DNA of 64,000 nt, taken from contig OY856410.1 in assembly GCA_963693085.1 (NCBI GenBank), forward strand, positions 562,577,906 to 562,641,905. The letters are read 5' to 3'. Positions 13,282 through 25,779 of the stretch are shown piece by piece. Below the pieces are notes generated by a model that had not been told where the DNA came from, did no database searches, and was given only the letters and a program-made list of their open reading frames with translations. This DNA comes from Alisma plantago-aquatica. Its lineage: Eukaryota; Streptophyta; Magnoliopsida; Alismatales; Alismataceae. A program made the translations under genes and the position numbers. Positions within the stretch are counted from its first letter, which is position 1; every line of letters starts with the position of its first letter.

Positions 13282-13590
13282 TGCACATTCCTTCAAAGTT
13301 AGTAATGTGGTCAAGAATTGTAGTCTTTATGTTGCATCTATACAATGTTGTGATCTTTGATAAGATAGGAACTACACTTGGATGACTGATCAAAATTGAT
13401 GTTCACACATTAAATTACATAAGATCTCGATATTCAAGACTAGCAATTGAGATTGATACCCTGAATCCTATCATACATGCAATGTTTATTAATGGGTCTA
13501 TGTTTTGAATTAAATTTTCACCCTGCAATTTGTTTCTCATGTGGAAGAACTAGACATGATCATAAAGAATGCTCCTGTCCATTAACAACA

Positions 13591-15540
13591 AAAAACAAAG
13601 TTGATAATGAAAGGGCGACAAGAGATGCCCAATTTTAGTAGAACAAAGACAAGGATCAATTACAAACTTATTACGGGAAAATACACATATGTTGATTGTC
13701 TAATAGGTTATCAAAGGTCAATACAAACAAGAACAAAGGTTAGACACAATCCAAAAAGTTTGTTGTAATCAAAGAAGATGATATGGATGTAAGGATACAC
13801 AACCACCAAGAGCACCTGCTGAATGATCTGTCAATCTATTGGTGCAGACAAAGATCTGGACTAGAAAATGAAAACACAAATGACATCAAAGTCATACACA
13901 ACTGGTCAATGGTGTTACATTAGCCATTACTACATCTCCTCATCTTCAACTGAAGATAATTGTGAGTATTCAAAAGGATAAACCCATACACACAAAGTTT
14001 CTGAAAGGTACAAAAATGAATTTCATACTACAGTGATCCTAGAGGGGGGTTAGGTAATTCGTTTTCCTTTTCATAATGATGATAGACATGATAATATCCA
14101 TAAAACTTAGTGAGAAACTAGTACAATTGTGATAGATGTAAATATGTCTGTTCATCATCCTACGGGTAACATAAGTAGAGAGTATCAGAGTTCGTCTTAA
14201 AGTTAATAGAAACTCCATACAATTTTGGGAGTCAATCAAGGAGGGATGCTAATGTAAGGCATGACTCTAATAGTTTGAATGATGAAAACTAAATTCTCTA
14301 ACAGTTTGAATGATGAAAATTAAATGTTATGGATCAATTACTAGTATTATCTTGAATACATTTATTTGATATGAAGTTTGAACTATCTATATGGATGACT
14401 CTATATTGGAATAGTATGATCAGCAAAATTGTTTCAGACTGTGTATAGTCATAGGAATATGTTTCCAATATCTAGAATTTGTATTTAAGTATTATTGTTT
14501 CTTATGATATATTTAGTGGATTTCATTTATAAACTCAACATTATATATTGTTGACTTGTCATATTGTTTGGGAGAAGGTTTAACAAAAGGTCCAATCTTT
14601 GTTATTTAACAGAAAACTATAGGATTTGGGTCATTTTTGGTTAGATATTACCTACTTATATGCTTACTGATGTTATCCTTTGGACTATCTAGCTTGAGCT
14701 CAAAAACAAATTCCATAATAACTCCTACTCTTATTTTTTCATACTTGCTAAGAATACCCCTGTCTATACGCTCTTTGGTTATCCTCTTTCAGGTGATGGT
14801 GATGTTGGCTCAGTTGAGAAGACTGAGTAGAAGGAAAGAGATGCTTCCTCCTCCTCTCTCTATTTCATCTTGGGAGACACTAATAGATCTTCCAAATGCC
14901 CGATGACCTTTGCATCACATCTGGTAGACTCAAATGCAGACCGTTAGCTTTGCTCGCTGATTTTCCCATATGTCATGGTATGTTCCACTAATATGTTGAT
15001 ATCCTGATTCGATGAGGTCATTGCTAATGTTTCTTTTTGTCAGACTAGTTTTGACTTATGGTATTTTGTTGTTGTTTGAGTGGGATGTAATAATAGGATC
15101 CCATCCCCCACTGGTACTTATTTTTTTGACATACACCTTTTTATCTATGTACCTCTGGAACCTAGTATGACCTATGCTGACTCTAGATATCATAATGGTT
15201 TGTAGTGGTCAGTATGCCTTTTATATATGTTTGATGATGATCATAAAAAAAGATAGTACCAAACCTGATTCAAATATGGATTTATCAGTTGTAAAAGGAT
15301 TTAATTCTGCATTGATCCTGGAATGGGCTATTATGTATCTTCATGAATGTTGTCCAACCCAATTTCGACTCAAAATTAATTTATCAAAATCACTAAATTC
15401 ACAATCACTTAGCTTCTTCACATGTACTTGTTCTTAGTAGACTGTTATGTGCCTAAAATATTTTGTTGATTCCAATATAGATCCAATATAGAAATAAGTG
15501 TTTTTTTCTGACCTTTAAGTGCGGGGAGATGGGGGGACAC
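13591..15540. other. AT-rich intergenic DNA following the LINE relic
   Basis: May include degraded downstream LINE sequence, but I cannot recognise endonuclease or reverse transcriptase motifs. The frames at 14637-14906 and 15174-15437 show no known domain. Confidence 0.4.
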
Positions 15541-17920
15541 CTCGGGGTATGGTATGACCTAATTTCCAGATCCATCTAAGGATCCAATTATGGTTCTACA
15601 TGTATAAGTATATACACCCTTTCTAGGGTGGAGATCATCATGTATTATGTATTGAGACATCCATGTCTACTCTAGGGTATGTTCTACCTCTTTCAAGAGT
15701 AATTCTCTTGTACCCTCTTCTCTATAATAGTATAATTCTCATATCCTCCCATGGAGTAGGTCTGTTTGACGGAACCACATATATATTGTGTTCTTTGATT
15801 GTGTGATTATTCTTTTTTTCTTCTCGATTTTGTTATCCTGCACAAACTCAGCGCATGCTCTCATTCAAATCCTTAACAAACCGATATCAAAGCCTTTCAT
15901 TCAAGTTTATACAAGATCGTAACATTTGATCAATCAATCAAATTTGGGCTATGGCAAAACATGATGCATGGTGTGCTTATGCAGTAAGGAGTCACTATGG
16001 CTCTAGAAGGGAATGAGAATATTCTAACCACTACGATGTATGAAGCAAATAAGGAGATGCACTAGAAGGCTCTTACTTTCATTACCTTATCATTGTCCTA
16101 CAAAGTCTTGGCTGAAGTTGCCAAGGAGACTACTACAATAGGAATTTGGAAGAAACTTGTAGATCTCCTCATGACGAAGTCTCTCCAAATAGAACTCTAT
16201 CATAAGAAACATCTCTACTTATTGTGCATGGTGAAAGGTAATTCTATTTGTGATCATACAAAGGAATTTGGTTTTCTTATCACATACCTTGAAAATATAG
16301 ATGTTAAACTTGAAGATGAAGATAAATATCTTTTTCTATTTTGTTCTTTACCCCCATCATGCAAGCTACTTTGGGAATTTTTTTTAAATAGAAAATCTTC
16401 AATTAAGGCGGAGGATGTTATTTATTCTTTGAAGTCCAAATCTATGTTGATAAAAATATGATTGCTTCATTAAGAAATATCCACTCCGAGTCTCTTATGG
16501 TTAGGGGTTGAACAAAAGAAAAGGCTAAGAAGAAGGATACTTTTAGAGCTACATCCAGACCCAAGAATGGGAAGATTTATGAATACTATAAGAAGACTAG
16601 ACACATTGTTGTGATAGTTACAAGTTGAAGAACAAGCTGAATAGGGAGAACGATGATAAAAAACAAGAACAAACTACACATGCTAATGAGCGTGAGAAGA
16701 TCTACAATTTTTTCTAATGGAATCATTCACACCACCATCCTCACCCATCCATTTTCCAAATTTGTGGATTCTAGACTATGGTTGTTCACACCTCATGTGC
16801 CCACATTGGGTCCATGGAAAATGATACTACATGCAAAACTATTTGCATAGAGTCAATTCACATAAAGATGTTTGATGGAGTTATCCAAGTTGTTTCAAAT
16901 ATTCATCATGTTCAAGGCCTTAAAAAAACCTCATCTTGATTGGCTTGATTGAAGTCAACGACCTTCCATATAGGGATGAAAATGGAATATTGTCCATAAT
17001 CAAATGAGATGATGTTCTAATAAGGGAGTACATAGTCTTAGAAACCTTTACAAGCTGATGGGAGAAACTGTCATCGGTGTAGCTACTGTTGTTTCTTCCT
17101 CCACTACTTCAATGGATACCACCAAGTTCTGGCATATGAGACTGGGACACATGGGTTAGGAAAGCCTCGAGTTAATAAGAAGGTGATGACTTCTAGATGG
17201 TGTCAGTATTAGAATGTTGGATTTCTGTGAGCACCGTGTAATGGGAAAGCAGAAAAAGGTTAGTTTTTCAACTGCAATCCGGCCAGACTAAAAAAGTTAT
17301 TGTTGATTATGTTCATTCTGACATATGGGGTCCTTCTCAAGTGCCTTCTAAGAGTGGTTCTACATATATGCTTACTTCTATTGATAACTTCTCAAGGAAA
17401 TTGTGGGTGTATTTTTTGAAGGCATAAATCTGATACTTTTGATTAAGTTAAGTAATGGAAGACACTGTTTGAAAAGCAAACATGAAAATGCATCAAAAGA
17501 TCGAGGACTAATAATGGCATGGATTTTTGTTATCCTAAATTCAAAATTCTATCAATATGAAGGTATTTCAAGACACCGAATAGTTAGACATACACATGAT
17601 TTTAGAGTATGCATGATGCATGGTGATCAATGTAGGTCTTAGCAAAGACTTCTGGGATGAAGCCATCTACTGTAGCTTATCTTATCAATTGTTCTCCATG
17701 TACTCCCATTGGGTTAAATATTCTAGAAGAGGCATAGTTTGGTCATCTAGCAAATTACTCAAATCTTCGTATTCTTGATATCCCTACATATGTCTATTAA
17801 AATGAAGGAAAGCTCAAGTCTAGAGTGAAAATTGCATTTTCTAGGTTAGTCTGATGGTGTGAAGGGAACAAGAATGAAATGTCAACTTTTATTATCAATT
17901 TTTGTTGACCAATATTCCCT
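15541..17920 (+). mobile_element. Ty1/copia element, family A, 5' half (degenerate, truncated)
   Basis: A probable 5' LTR end (about 15541-15877) is followed by a degenerate iMet PBS (CCGATATCAAAGCC, 15881-15894). Next come Gag (UBN2-type), a zinc-knuckle remnant (about 16560-16620), protease-like sequence, a GAG-pre-integrase block (F-W-H-M-R-L-G-H-M-G near 17125), and an integrase core (D-Y-V-H-S-D-I-W-G-P near 17310). Many stops and shifts interrupt the frame. Sequence recognisable as the integrase C-terminus/linker (W-C-E-G-N-K near 17860) ends at 17920, where the gypsy array begins. The RT half does not resume on the far side of the array; what follows there is a different copia family. 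Confidence 0.75.
16093..16461 (+). pseudogene. Copia family A Gag (UBN2 domain) fragment
   Basis: A 122-residue open fragment with the hallmarks of copia Gag: I-W-K-K-L, then T-K-S-L-Q, L-Y-H-K-K-H-L-Y, the I-D-V-K-L-E-D-E-D segment, L-F-C-S-L-P-P-S and the A-E-D-V-I-Y-S-L-K-S-K tail. In living relatives this capsid protein packages element RNA. The N-terminal part upstream (ATG near 15951) is broken by stops, and the frame closes before the zinc knuckle, so it is a pseudogene. Confidence 0.8.
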
Positions 17921-17951
17921 CATATACTTTCCTCACTCAATTGAACAAAGA

Positions 17952-20769
17952 TGTGTCAAAAAATGCAAACCCTAGTATGCTATGATAATAAAATACATGT
18001 GTTAGTGTATTTAGTAAATGAACACATCAAATATTCAATTTTGGACCCTAAATTTATACCATAGTCAAATATTGAAAATTTTAAGCTACCCCTAAACTTT
18101 TATTGCAATTGGACCATCCAATTAGGAGATATAAGGAATTGAAATTATGTGTATATTTCATTTGTTCTCAAACCTATGACCTAAGTTATGGATTAAATGA
18201 CCAGGCCGTGACACACAAATGTGTCACACGGCTTCTATATCTGATCCGTGCATTTTTGGCCCTAGGATCCCACCCCCTTTGAATCGCACTGGGATCCAAG
18301 GGTCCAGGACCCGTCTTCTACCTCCCCAAAGGGCGGGGAGGAGACAGCGAGCCTGAGCTCCACCCAGACTCCACCTCATCCACATTCTTGAATATCTATC
18401 CGCGTAGATATCTTCGTCTTGTGATTTCATGTCTGGCCATACCAGTCTTGACCGAGTTCCATGCGCCATTGCACCAACCCAACAACCTGACCTCAGCTCG
18501 CTCTCACTCCGGCGACGCCATTTAAGGCTTCACTGCCCTCGCCCTCAAAGACCTATTTAACCCCTCCACTGGCTCCGCCATTCCCCCTTAACTCATTTTC
18601 CTTAATCGATTGCGAGCATAACAACCCGGACACCACTCCCCCAGTTCACCTTCATCAACCTCCAGACACCTTCACCGCCCGATACCCTCGGTGCTTCTCG
18701 CACCAATCTGACCTCTCCAGCATTCTCGCCAAGCCTCCTTGGTGCTTCCCACTGGAGCTCTGAGGTCCTGAACTCCTCCCTCCTCTCAAACCTCCCCCTC
18801 TCCGGTGACCTCCTCCAGGGACGCGGTGGTGTGGAATTCTACAGGGAGCTACGATGCACCAGTAGGCTGTCCGGATTCGACATGAGTTCACGAACGTGGC
18901 CGACAACTCATCTGCTCTCCAACTCTATCATGAAATGAGAGGAATCTCACCGGAGTTGCCCGGGCGGCCTGCTCGTGCGCAAGAAGAGAAGAGGAGGAGG
19001 AGGATGTGTCGCTAAGGTGGAAAAATCCTTGCACGCCAATTAATTAGCCTGATCTATCCTGCATAAATCCTGGGTTCAACGAGAGCTGTCGATCCACATG
19101 GATCCGGCCGTTGATCAAGGTAAAACCCAACCTTTTTATTTTCTTTTATCTAAGAAATGATTAATCTTAGAAAAATCCTAGAAAATGCTAGGATTATCCA
19201 AAAATGACAAACCTATATACCATTTTGATCAGAAAAGTATTCTCTATCCAAATAAAATGTTATTAGGACCTAGATCCGTTTCCTATTTCAAAATAGTTGC
19301 CTAAAGCCTAAATGACCTCCTTAATTATAATTAATTATTGATAATGACTTTTCTTGATGATGTACGACTGTCTAAAATGTAGTTAACCCTAGATGAAACC
19401 CTAATTTCTAAATAAATAGAAATACTATTTTAAGTTGATAAATGATCAAAGGATTAGAAGAAACCCTAAATCTAATTTTCTCTTTCTACATGAAATTAAA
19501 GGTATATACTTATAACAAAATCTGATATCACTAGATGATGATTAGTGATCATGTTTGGTCCTGAACCCTTAAACGAACCATGCTTTTATGAAATCATAAA
19601 TATCTTAAGGGTTGCTTTCCCTTTTATCCGACCATCCTAGAAACCCTAGTTTATGAAAACCTTCTATTTGATTGATTAAATACTATCTTTCAATCAAACT
19701 AGTTTATGATGGATCAGACCTGATAATATCTCTAAACCCAATTAAAATATGGAAAATTCCTGATCTGAATTAGATAACATAAAAGGAATAATAACTAAGA
19801 GCATATCTTAGTCTTGGTCACATGGACCAATAGTAATGTTGTACCCTTGCTTTCTTTGAAGGGTGACTTAATTCTTGATTGATTCTAAATCTTTTTATAT
19901 CTGATCTAATCAAGTAGGTGTGTGGTCTTATAAGTATAAGACTAGATTTCTGGTTGCCTATGCTATGTAATATCTTGAATGCTCGTATTTGGATATGATT
20001 TCTTGGTTGAACTAGTATGAGTTATACTTCGCCAAATTTAATAGAACATAAATGGTTATGATGGGTTGTAGCTACTAGAGCACATAGCCTGGTGTGGATG
20101 TATGTTGCCTAACATGGATGTATGATTCCTTGGCCCATGTTAGATGTATGATGATATTATATTGCCCACACTAGATGTAAGTCAAGTGCAATATGTGTAG
20201 TACAACCGCATCAAAATGAATATAATTAAAAGGATGTTTACCTAATTTTCATCTTAAGAAATGGTTTTATCTCTCTTTTCTTCTTATTCAAATATTTTCC
20301 TTTATGCAACCCTATTAGTGTAACTTTTACCACATACCAACTTTGTTGATGTTTTGTTTCTCGTATTTTCTAGGTACAAAGAACAATTGACGACCAAAAT
20401 GAAATGCATGCTCAAAGTACCTGAAGGCACAAATAATAAGCATGGAGGATGTATTCGATAGAACTATTCCTTATAGATGTTAGTTTATTCTTTTTCTAGT
20501 TGATGTTGAGGATGACTGAGATCCTATGTAATAATGTTATCTTTTCCTAGAACAATATTTTCTCTCCTTATGTAATGACTTTATTTTATCTATATGAATG
20601 AATGTTCGTGTGGAATTGTATGATGATGTGGACTTGATCTTGGCTAAATCTCTATTTTTAGTTGACTGCCTTAATCTCTTATATTTTCTATTTTGACATC
20701 TATAGATATGAGTGCATGCATATCTCTGAATGTCACTATGGAAAGTATATAGAAATTGGGGTCGTCACA
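17952..20769 (+). repeat. Ty3/gypsy LTR 1 (left)
   Basis: About 2.82 kb and shared with 25787-28621 and 33639-36456. I place the start at TGTGTCA and the end at GGGGTCGTCACA, just before the PBS. A 31-bp block upstream (17921-17951) is also shared with the 3' end of both internal regions, so this LTR is preceded by leftover internal sequence rather than by a clean target site. Layout: AT-rich U3, a 28-bp palindrome (18205-18232), a GC-rich stretch with TATTTAA (18554-18560) as likely TATA box, then an AT-rich tail with AAACCCTAA motifs. Frames inside the GC-rich part have no known domain. Confidence 0.85.
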
Positions 20770-20771
20770 GT

Positions 20772-20784
20772 TGGTATCAGATCC
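20772..20784 (+). promoter_or_regulatory. Primer-binding site of gypsy copy 1 (tRNA-iMet)
   Basis: TGGTATCAGATCC two bases after the LTR end CACA matches the initiator tRNA-Met complement used by most plant gypsy elements. Confidence 0.85.
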
Positions 20785-21315
20785 AATGTTCACACATCAA
20801 GTCACACGAACTTCATTCACCCTATTTTGAGTCTAGGTAGTCCTTGAGTTAGGGATGTGAAGGGTTGTGGTGACTAGGATACCATTTGCCTAAGGTTTGG
20901 CTAAAGTCTCCGAGCCACATTGCTTGGCAATCATGATGCTACCTATAAGGCAATATAAGTCTACCTGGCCAATATCCTAAATGTCCCCTAGATATTGGGC
21001 ATACCTTAATTTAGGAACCTTCTCATCTATAGATTTTCCCTCTTATCCCTCCTATAGGAAAAATTTCCCTCTCATCTATGTTTTAAAACAAATTTTCCAT
21101 CTTACCTTTGTTATAAGGTTAGGAAGGAGTCTCTCTATTTAGAAAGTCCTAAGTATCGACTGATAAGGATTTTAGGATATCCTCCATAAATCATAACATT
21201 AAGAAAATTAATAATTGATAAAGGAGAATAATGAAATATCATGTGATAATAGTAATGATAATGACGAGAATAATTGTTTAGGTAGTAAATCTAATATGTT
21301 CAAATTAATTTTAGG

Positions 21316-22446
21316 ATGCCTCCAAAAACTCACAACTCTAAGGCCTCGGAGGAATCGTCCTCTAAGAAGAGAAAAGAGCCTAAAACCTCTGAAGTACCTA
21401 ATCCCGAAACTATGGCCAAAGAAAGGTGGGAGGAATAAAAGAAGATCCTACTAGACTTCATGGAGACCCTTGCCACAAAAGGAACCCCCGAACCTAGCTC
21501 CTCTAGGAAAGAGGAGGTGACGGTAATAGACTTCATTAAGCTCAACCCTGACTCCTTTTGGAGGGAAGATAAGCCTAAGGTCATGGACAAGGATGAGGCC
21601 TGGATCCTTTCCATAGAGAATGCCTTTCGTACCCTAGAAGTACCTGAGGAAAAGAAGGTCAAATTTGCCACCCATTTGCTTACGCGAGGGGTGAAGATCT
21701 GGTGGGTGAACTATGGTGGGAACAAGGGAGAGGAAGTAGACAACTTGGGGTGGGAAGCCTTCAAGACCCTCTTCACCGACGGTTTCATGCCCATAACTGA
21801 GAGGAAGAGAAAAGAGAAGATGTACATGGATCTTAGGCAAGGCAGTTTCTCAGTGGCCGATTATACCTGGAAGTTTAGGCTTCTAGAACGCTATGCCCCT
21901 ATCCAGACTGAGGACCGCCTCACTGAGCATTATGTAGACTGCCTCTCCACACACCTAAAAACCCTAGTTATAGACTCCCATACCCGAAGCATTGATGAAG
22001 CTCTACACATGGCCCTTAAGAAAGAAAGGGAGCAGGGATTGCAGAAGCCTTCTAGCATGGGATATGTAGGGTTGACCACCACTAAGGAAGAGAAGTTCAG
22101 GAATTTCCACCCCCGACATAATAAAGGATCAGGAAAAGGAGGAGGTTCAGGGAAGAAAGGACAGAAGATCAACAAGCTGATGGATTACCACAACAAATGC
22201 AAGACTTGTGGACGAGGACATGATGGACCTTGTTGCTACACTAATCCAGTCTGCTACAACTACAAAAAGGAGGGACATTTCCTTGCCAAGTGTCCCAATG
22301 CGTCTATCCTCGGAAAACCTCCAGCGGGTGCTCCACCCCCTCAGGGACACCGCAATGCTAGGGTGTTCGCAGTAACAGCAGAAGAGGCTAGGGCAAATCC
22401 GAACCAACTTGTCGAAGGTAACCTTAAATATTTTTCATATATCTAA
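21316..22446 (+). pseudogene. gag: Gag of gypsy copy 1
   Basis: The likely start is ATG 21316 (M-P-P-K-T), in frame with the long open stretch from 21460, with one in-frame TAA at 21436 where copy 2 has CAA. The protein has a serine/lysine-rich start and the retrotransposon capsid fold region (W-I-L-S-I-E-N-A-F, then L-T-R-G-V-K-I-W-W, R-K-F/R-Y-A-P-like blocks). A basic glycine/lysine-rich linker follows, then C-K-T-C-G-R-G-H-D-G-P-C and a zinc knuckle C-x2-Y-Y-x-K-x2-G-H-F-x3-C in which the second Cys is changed to Tyr (copy 2 keeps C-Y-N-C). The reading frame ends nine codons inside the 78-nt intron-like segment. Confidence 0.85.
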
Positions 22447-22495
22447 TATCTTGTTCAATGCCTTCAATTATTTAAAATGTAATTATCCTATGTAG
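22418..22495 (+). other. Putative 78-nt spliceosomal intron between gag and pol, copy 1
   Basis: The segment starts GTAACC after AAG and ends TATGTAG before GC. It is strongly AT-rich, as plant introns are. Removing it joins V-E-G directly to I-V-F-L-N-G-H-P-V-K-A-L-F-D, which is the spacing expected between the Gag end and the protease active-site region (L-F-D-A-G-S-T) in plant gypsy polyproteins. Retention gives N-L-K-Y-F-S-Y-I and then TAA; a second in-frame TAA lies further on. The length is a multiple of three, so gag and pol share a frame. Copy 2 has the equivalent segment with both splice signals kept. Confidence 0.65.
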
Positions 22496-25400
22496 GCATT
22501 GTTTTCTTGAATGGACATCCTGTTAAAGCATTGTTTGATGCGGGATCCACAAATACATTCATTTCTCGAAATCTGGCCTCAATGTAGCTCTTACATATAA
22601 GGGACTTGGGTTATATTCTGGATGTGTGAACTCCTAGTGGTAAAATATTCACTACATTACAGAAAACTAATGTTCTCCCTCTAAAATTCAAAAATCATGA
22701 TATTCCCTTTGAATTCATTCTCTTAACCATGGAAGACTTTGATATTATTCTTGGTATGGATTGGCTATACACATATCATGCTCACATTGACTGTAGAAAC
22801 AAGATGGTAGTTCTCTCTCAACCTCATTCCTCTCCTGTAGTGATCCCTCGGGGAAGCGGATTCTGTAATAATGTAATAATTTCCTCTCTTAAAGCTAAAA
22901 TGCTCATATCTAAAGGATGTAAAGTCTTCCTCGCATTCGTCTTAGAGACCAGTCCTGACAACGGGACTGTAGAAAGACTAGAGGTGGTACATGATTTCCT
23001 TGACATATTTCCAGAGGAGCTTCCTGGGCTACCTCCAAACAGAGACATTGAGTTCTCCATAGACCTTCTTTCTGGAACCACTTTGATTTCTAGGCCACCG
23101 TATAGGATGGCACCTGTTGAGCTTATGGAGTTGAAGAAACAGTTACAAGAACTTCTTGATAAGGGTTTTATACGCCCTAGCGTTTCCCCTTGGGGTGCAC
23201 CTATCCTTTTTGTTAAAAAGAAAGATGGTTCAATGTGGATGTGTATTGACTATCGCATGTTGAACCAAGCTACCATTAAAAACAAGTATCCTCTCCCTTG
23301 TATTGATGACCTCTTTGATCAACTTTGTACTGCTAAAGTTTTCTCAAAAATTGATCTTCGTTCTGGCTACCATCAACTTAAGGTCAAGGATTCAGATATA
23401 TCCAAGACTGCTTTTTGAACTCGTTACGGGCACTACAAATTTCTGGTGATGCCGTTCGGGTTGACCAACGCACCCGGCGTATTCATGAACTTGATGAAAA
23501 AGTCTTCCAACCTTATCTTGATGAGTTTGTGGTCATCTTCATTGATGATATTCTGATCTATTCTAATTATTCAGAGAAACATCGAGAGCATTTGAAGTCT
23601 GTCCTTGAGATTCTTCGAGCCCAGAAATTCTATGGAAAGCTTTCTAAATGTGAATTTTGGATTGACAAAGTCATGTTTCTTAGACATGTCATTTCCGGGG
23701 GTAACATATATGTTGATCCTGCTAAAGTATTTGTTGTACTTGATTGGAAACCTCCTCGGAATCCTTCTAAAATCCGGAGTTTCTTAGGTTTGGTCGGATA
23801 TTATGGTCGTTTTATTCCGAATTTCTCCAAAGTGACACTTCCTGTCACTAAGCTTACTCGGAACGACAAGCATTTCATTTGGTCAGCTTCTTGTGAGTCT
23901 AGCTTCCAAGAGCTCAAGAAGAAGTTGACATCAGCACCTGTCCTTGTTCTACCATCTGGAAATGAAGGATTTGTGATATTCATCGATGCTTCTCAACATG
24001 GACTAGGGTGTGTCCTACAGCATAATGGGAAAGTAGTGGCCTTCGCTTCCAGACACCTGAAACCTAATGAGCTGAATTACCCTACGCATGATTTGGAGTT
24101 AGATGCTATCATCCATGCTCTCAAAATCTTGAGGCACTACTTGTACGGGGCAACATTTGATATCTTCACCGACCACAAAAACCTCAAGTACATTCTGACG
24201 CAAAAGGAACTGAAACTGCGGCAACGACGATGGATTGAGTACTTGAAGGACTATGACTTCACTATTGGCTACCATCCAGGTAAGGCCAATGTAGTTGCAG
24301 ATGCTCTTAGCAGGAAAAGAGCTATTTGTGCATCCTTGTCCATACCTGAATGGAGGAACATGGAGGACCTAGCAAGGTGGAGACCGCAATTCGTGGCTGA
24401 TCGTATGCATGTCAATAACATATCTATCACATCCAACCTGCATTCTGAACTTCTGGAGGCACAAAAAGCTACTCCCAAGCTTGAAGAGCTCTCCTCTCTC
24501 CTGGCTAAACCTCATACACATCTGTCTATGGGTCTTGATGGTGGTCTATGATATAAGAACCGTATGTGGGTTCTAGAGCAGTTCGCAGAAAAGACAAAGA
24601 TTCTCAGTGAGGCACATGGGTCAAAGTACACAGTCCATCCTGGCACGACGAAGATGTACAAAGACTTGCAACGTCTGTTTTGGTGGAGAGGCATGAAGCG
24701 TGATATTGCTGAATTCATGTCCAGATGCCTAACATGCCAGATGATCAAGGCCGAACACCAGAGACCAGGCGGTCTACTAAAACCCCTTGAAATTCCAGAA
24801 TGGAAATGGGAGCACATCACCATGGACTTTGTGGTAGGACTACCCAGAACCAGGAAGGGATACGATCGTTGAATTGGTCATCGTGGATCGTCTCACCATG
24901 TCAGCTCATTTCCTCCCTGTGAAGACTACGGCGAAAGTCACTGAGTTGGCCGACCTTTATATACGGGAGATTGTACGTCTGCATGGAGTTCCAGCATCCG
25001 TTGTCTCAGACCGGGACCCAAAGTTCACCTCAAAGCTGTGGAAGCAGGTTCAAGAGGAGTTGGGCACCAAACTGAATTTCAGTACAGCCTACCATCTGCA
25101 GACATACGGGCAGTCAGAGCGTACAGTGCAAATTCTAGAGGATCTTCTACGAGCTTGTATGCCTGACTGGGAAGGCTCGTGGGACCATTTTCTACCTCTA
25201 GCCGAGTTCACCTATAATAATAGCTATCAGGTGAGTATTGGGATGCCACCATATGAAGCTCTCTATGGCTGACCGTGCAAATCTCCATTACATTGGGACG
25301 ATGTCGGAGAACACACCTTAATGAAATCTGAGGAGATGCAGTTGTATGCAGATAAAGTTGCACTGATCAGATAGAGAATGAAGCGAGCACGGGATAGGAA

Positions 25401-25779
25401 AAAATCATATGCAGATGCTCACCGGCAGGAACGTCAGTTCAAGGAAGGTGATCATGTCTTTCTGAAGATCCGACCTATTCGAGCTTTGGCCAAGAATAAG
25501 GGAAAGCTCAGTCCTCGTTATGTGGGACCCTTCGAGATCCTTGAAAGGGTTGGAGAATGTGCCTATCGTCTTGCTTTTCCACCTCAGTATAGTTCTATGC
25601 ATAATATATTTCATGTATCTAATCTGAAGCCTTATGTAAAGGACCCCAGTCACATTCTGAATCATGAGCCTCTTGAGCTGAAAGATGATATGTCTTATGC
25701 TGAGTCACCAGTCAAAATCCTCAATTTAAAGACAATGGAGATTTACAATAATCGTCATATACTTTCCTCACTCAATTGA
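22496..25779 (+). pseudogene. pol: Pol of gypsy copy 1 (protease, RT, RNase H, integrase)
   Basis: Protease with L-F-D-A-G-S-T (near 22535) and I-L-G-M-D-W-L. RT from about 23030 (L-P-P-N-R-D-I-E-F) through [19 protein letters not shown] and the catalytic F-I-D-D-I-L-I-Y-S (near 23540). RNase H about 23960-24220 (I-D-A-S, T-H-D-L-E-L, F-T-D-H-K-N-L). Integrase with an H/H/C-L-T-C zinc finger (about 24615-24745) and the DDE triad in M-D-F-V-V-G-L-P, S-D-R-D-P-K-F and S-E-R-T-V-Q. It ends with G-P-F-E-I-L-E-R-V-G and H-V-S-N-L-K-P-Y-V, then runs through Y-N-N-R into LTR-adjacent sequence and stops. The chromodomain expected after that point is absent. Stops and frameshifts make it a pseudogene. 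Confidence 0.9.

Larger units (their letters stand above)
12360..13590 (+). pseudogene. LINE ORF1 relic (nucleic-acid-binding protein), split by a TRIM insertion
   Basis: Two plus-strand pieces read as a plant LINE ORF1 protein. The left piece (about 12375-12445) gives G-G-P-W followed by a L-I-V-x-x-W stretch. The right piece (13282-13590) gives I-P-S-K-L-V-M-W, then F-D-K-I-G-T-T-L-G, then R-L-A-I-E-I-D, then a CCHC zinc knuckle at 13531-13572 (C-x2-C-x4-H-x4-C, starting CFSCGR). This order (DUF4283-like domain followed by a CCHC knuckle) is known from plant L1-type ORF1. Stops and a +1 shift between the E-I-D block and the knuckle show it is dead. The Cassandra-type element at 12446-13281 interrupts it at the point where the two halves should join. 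Confidence 0.7.
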
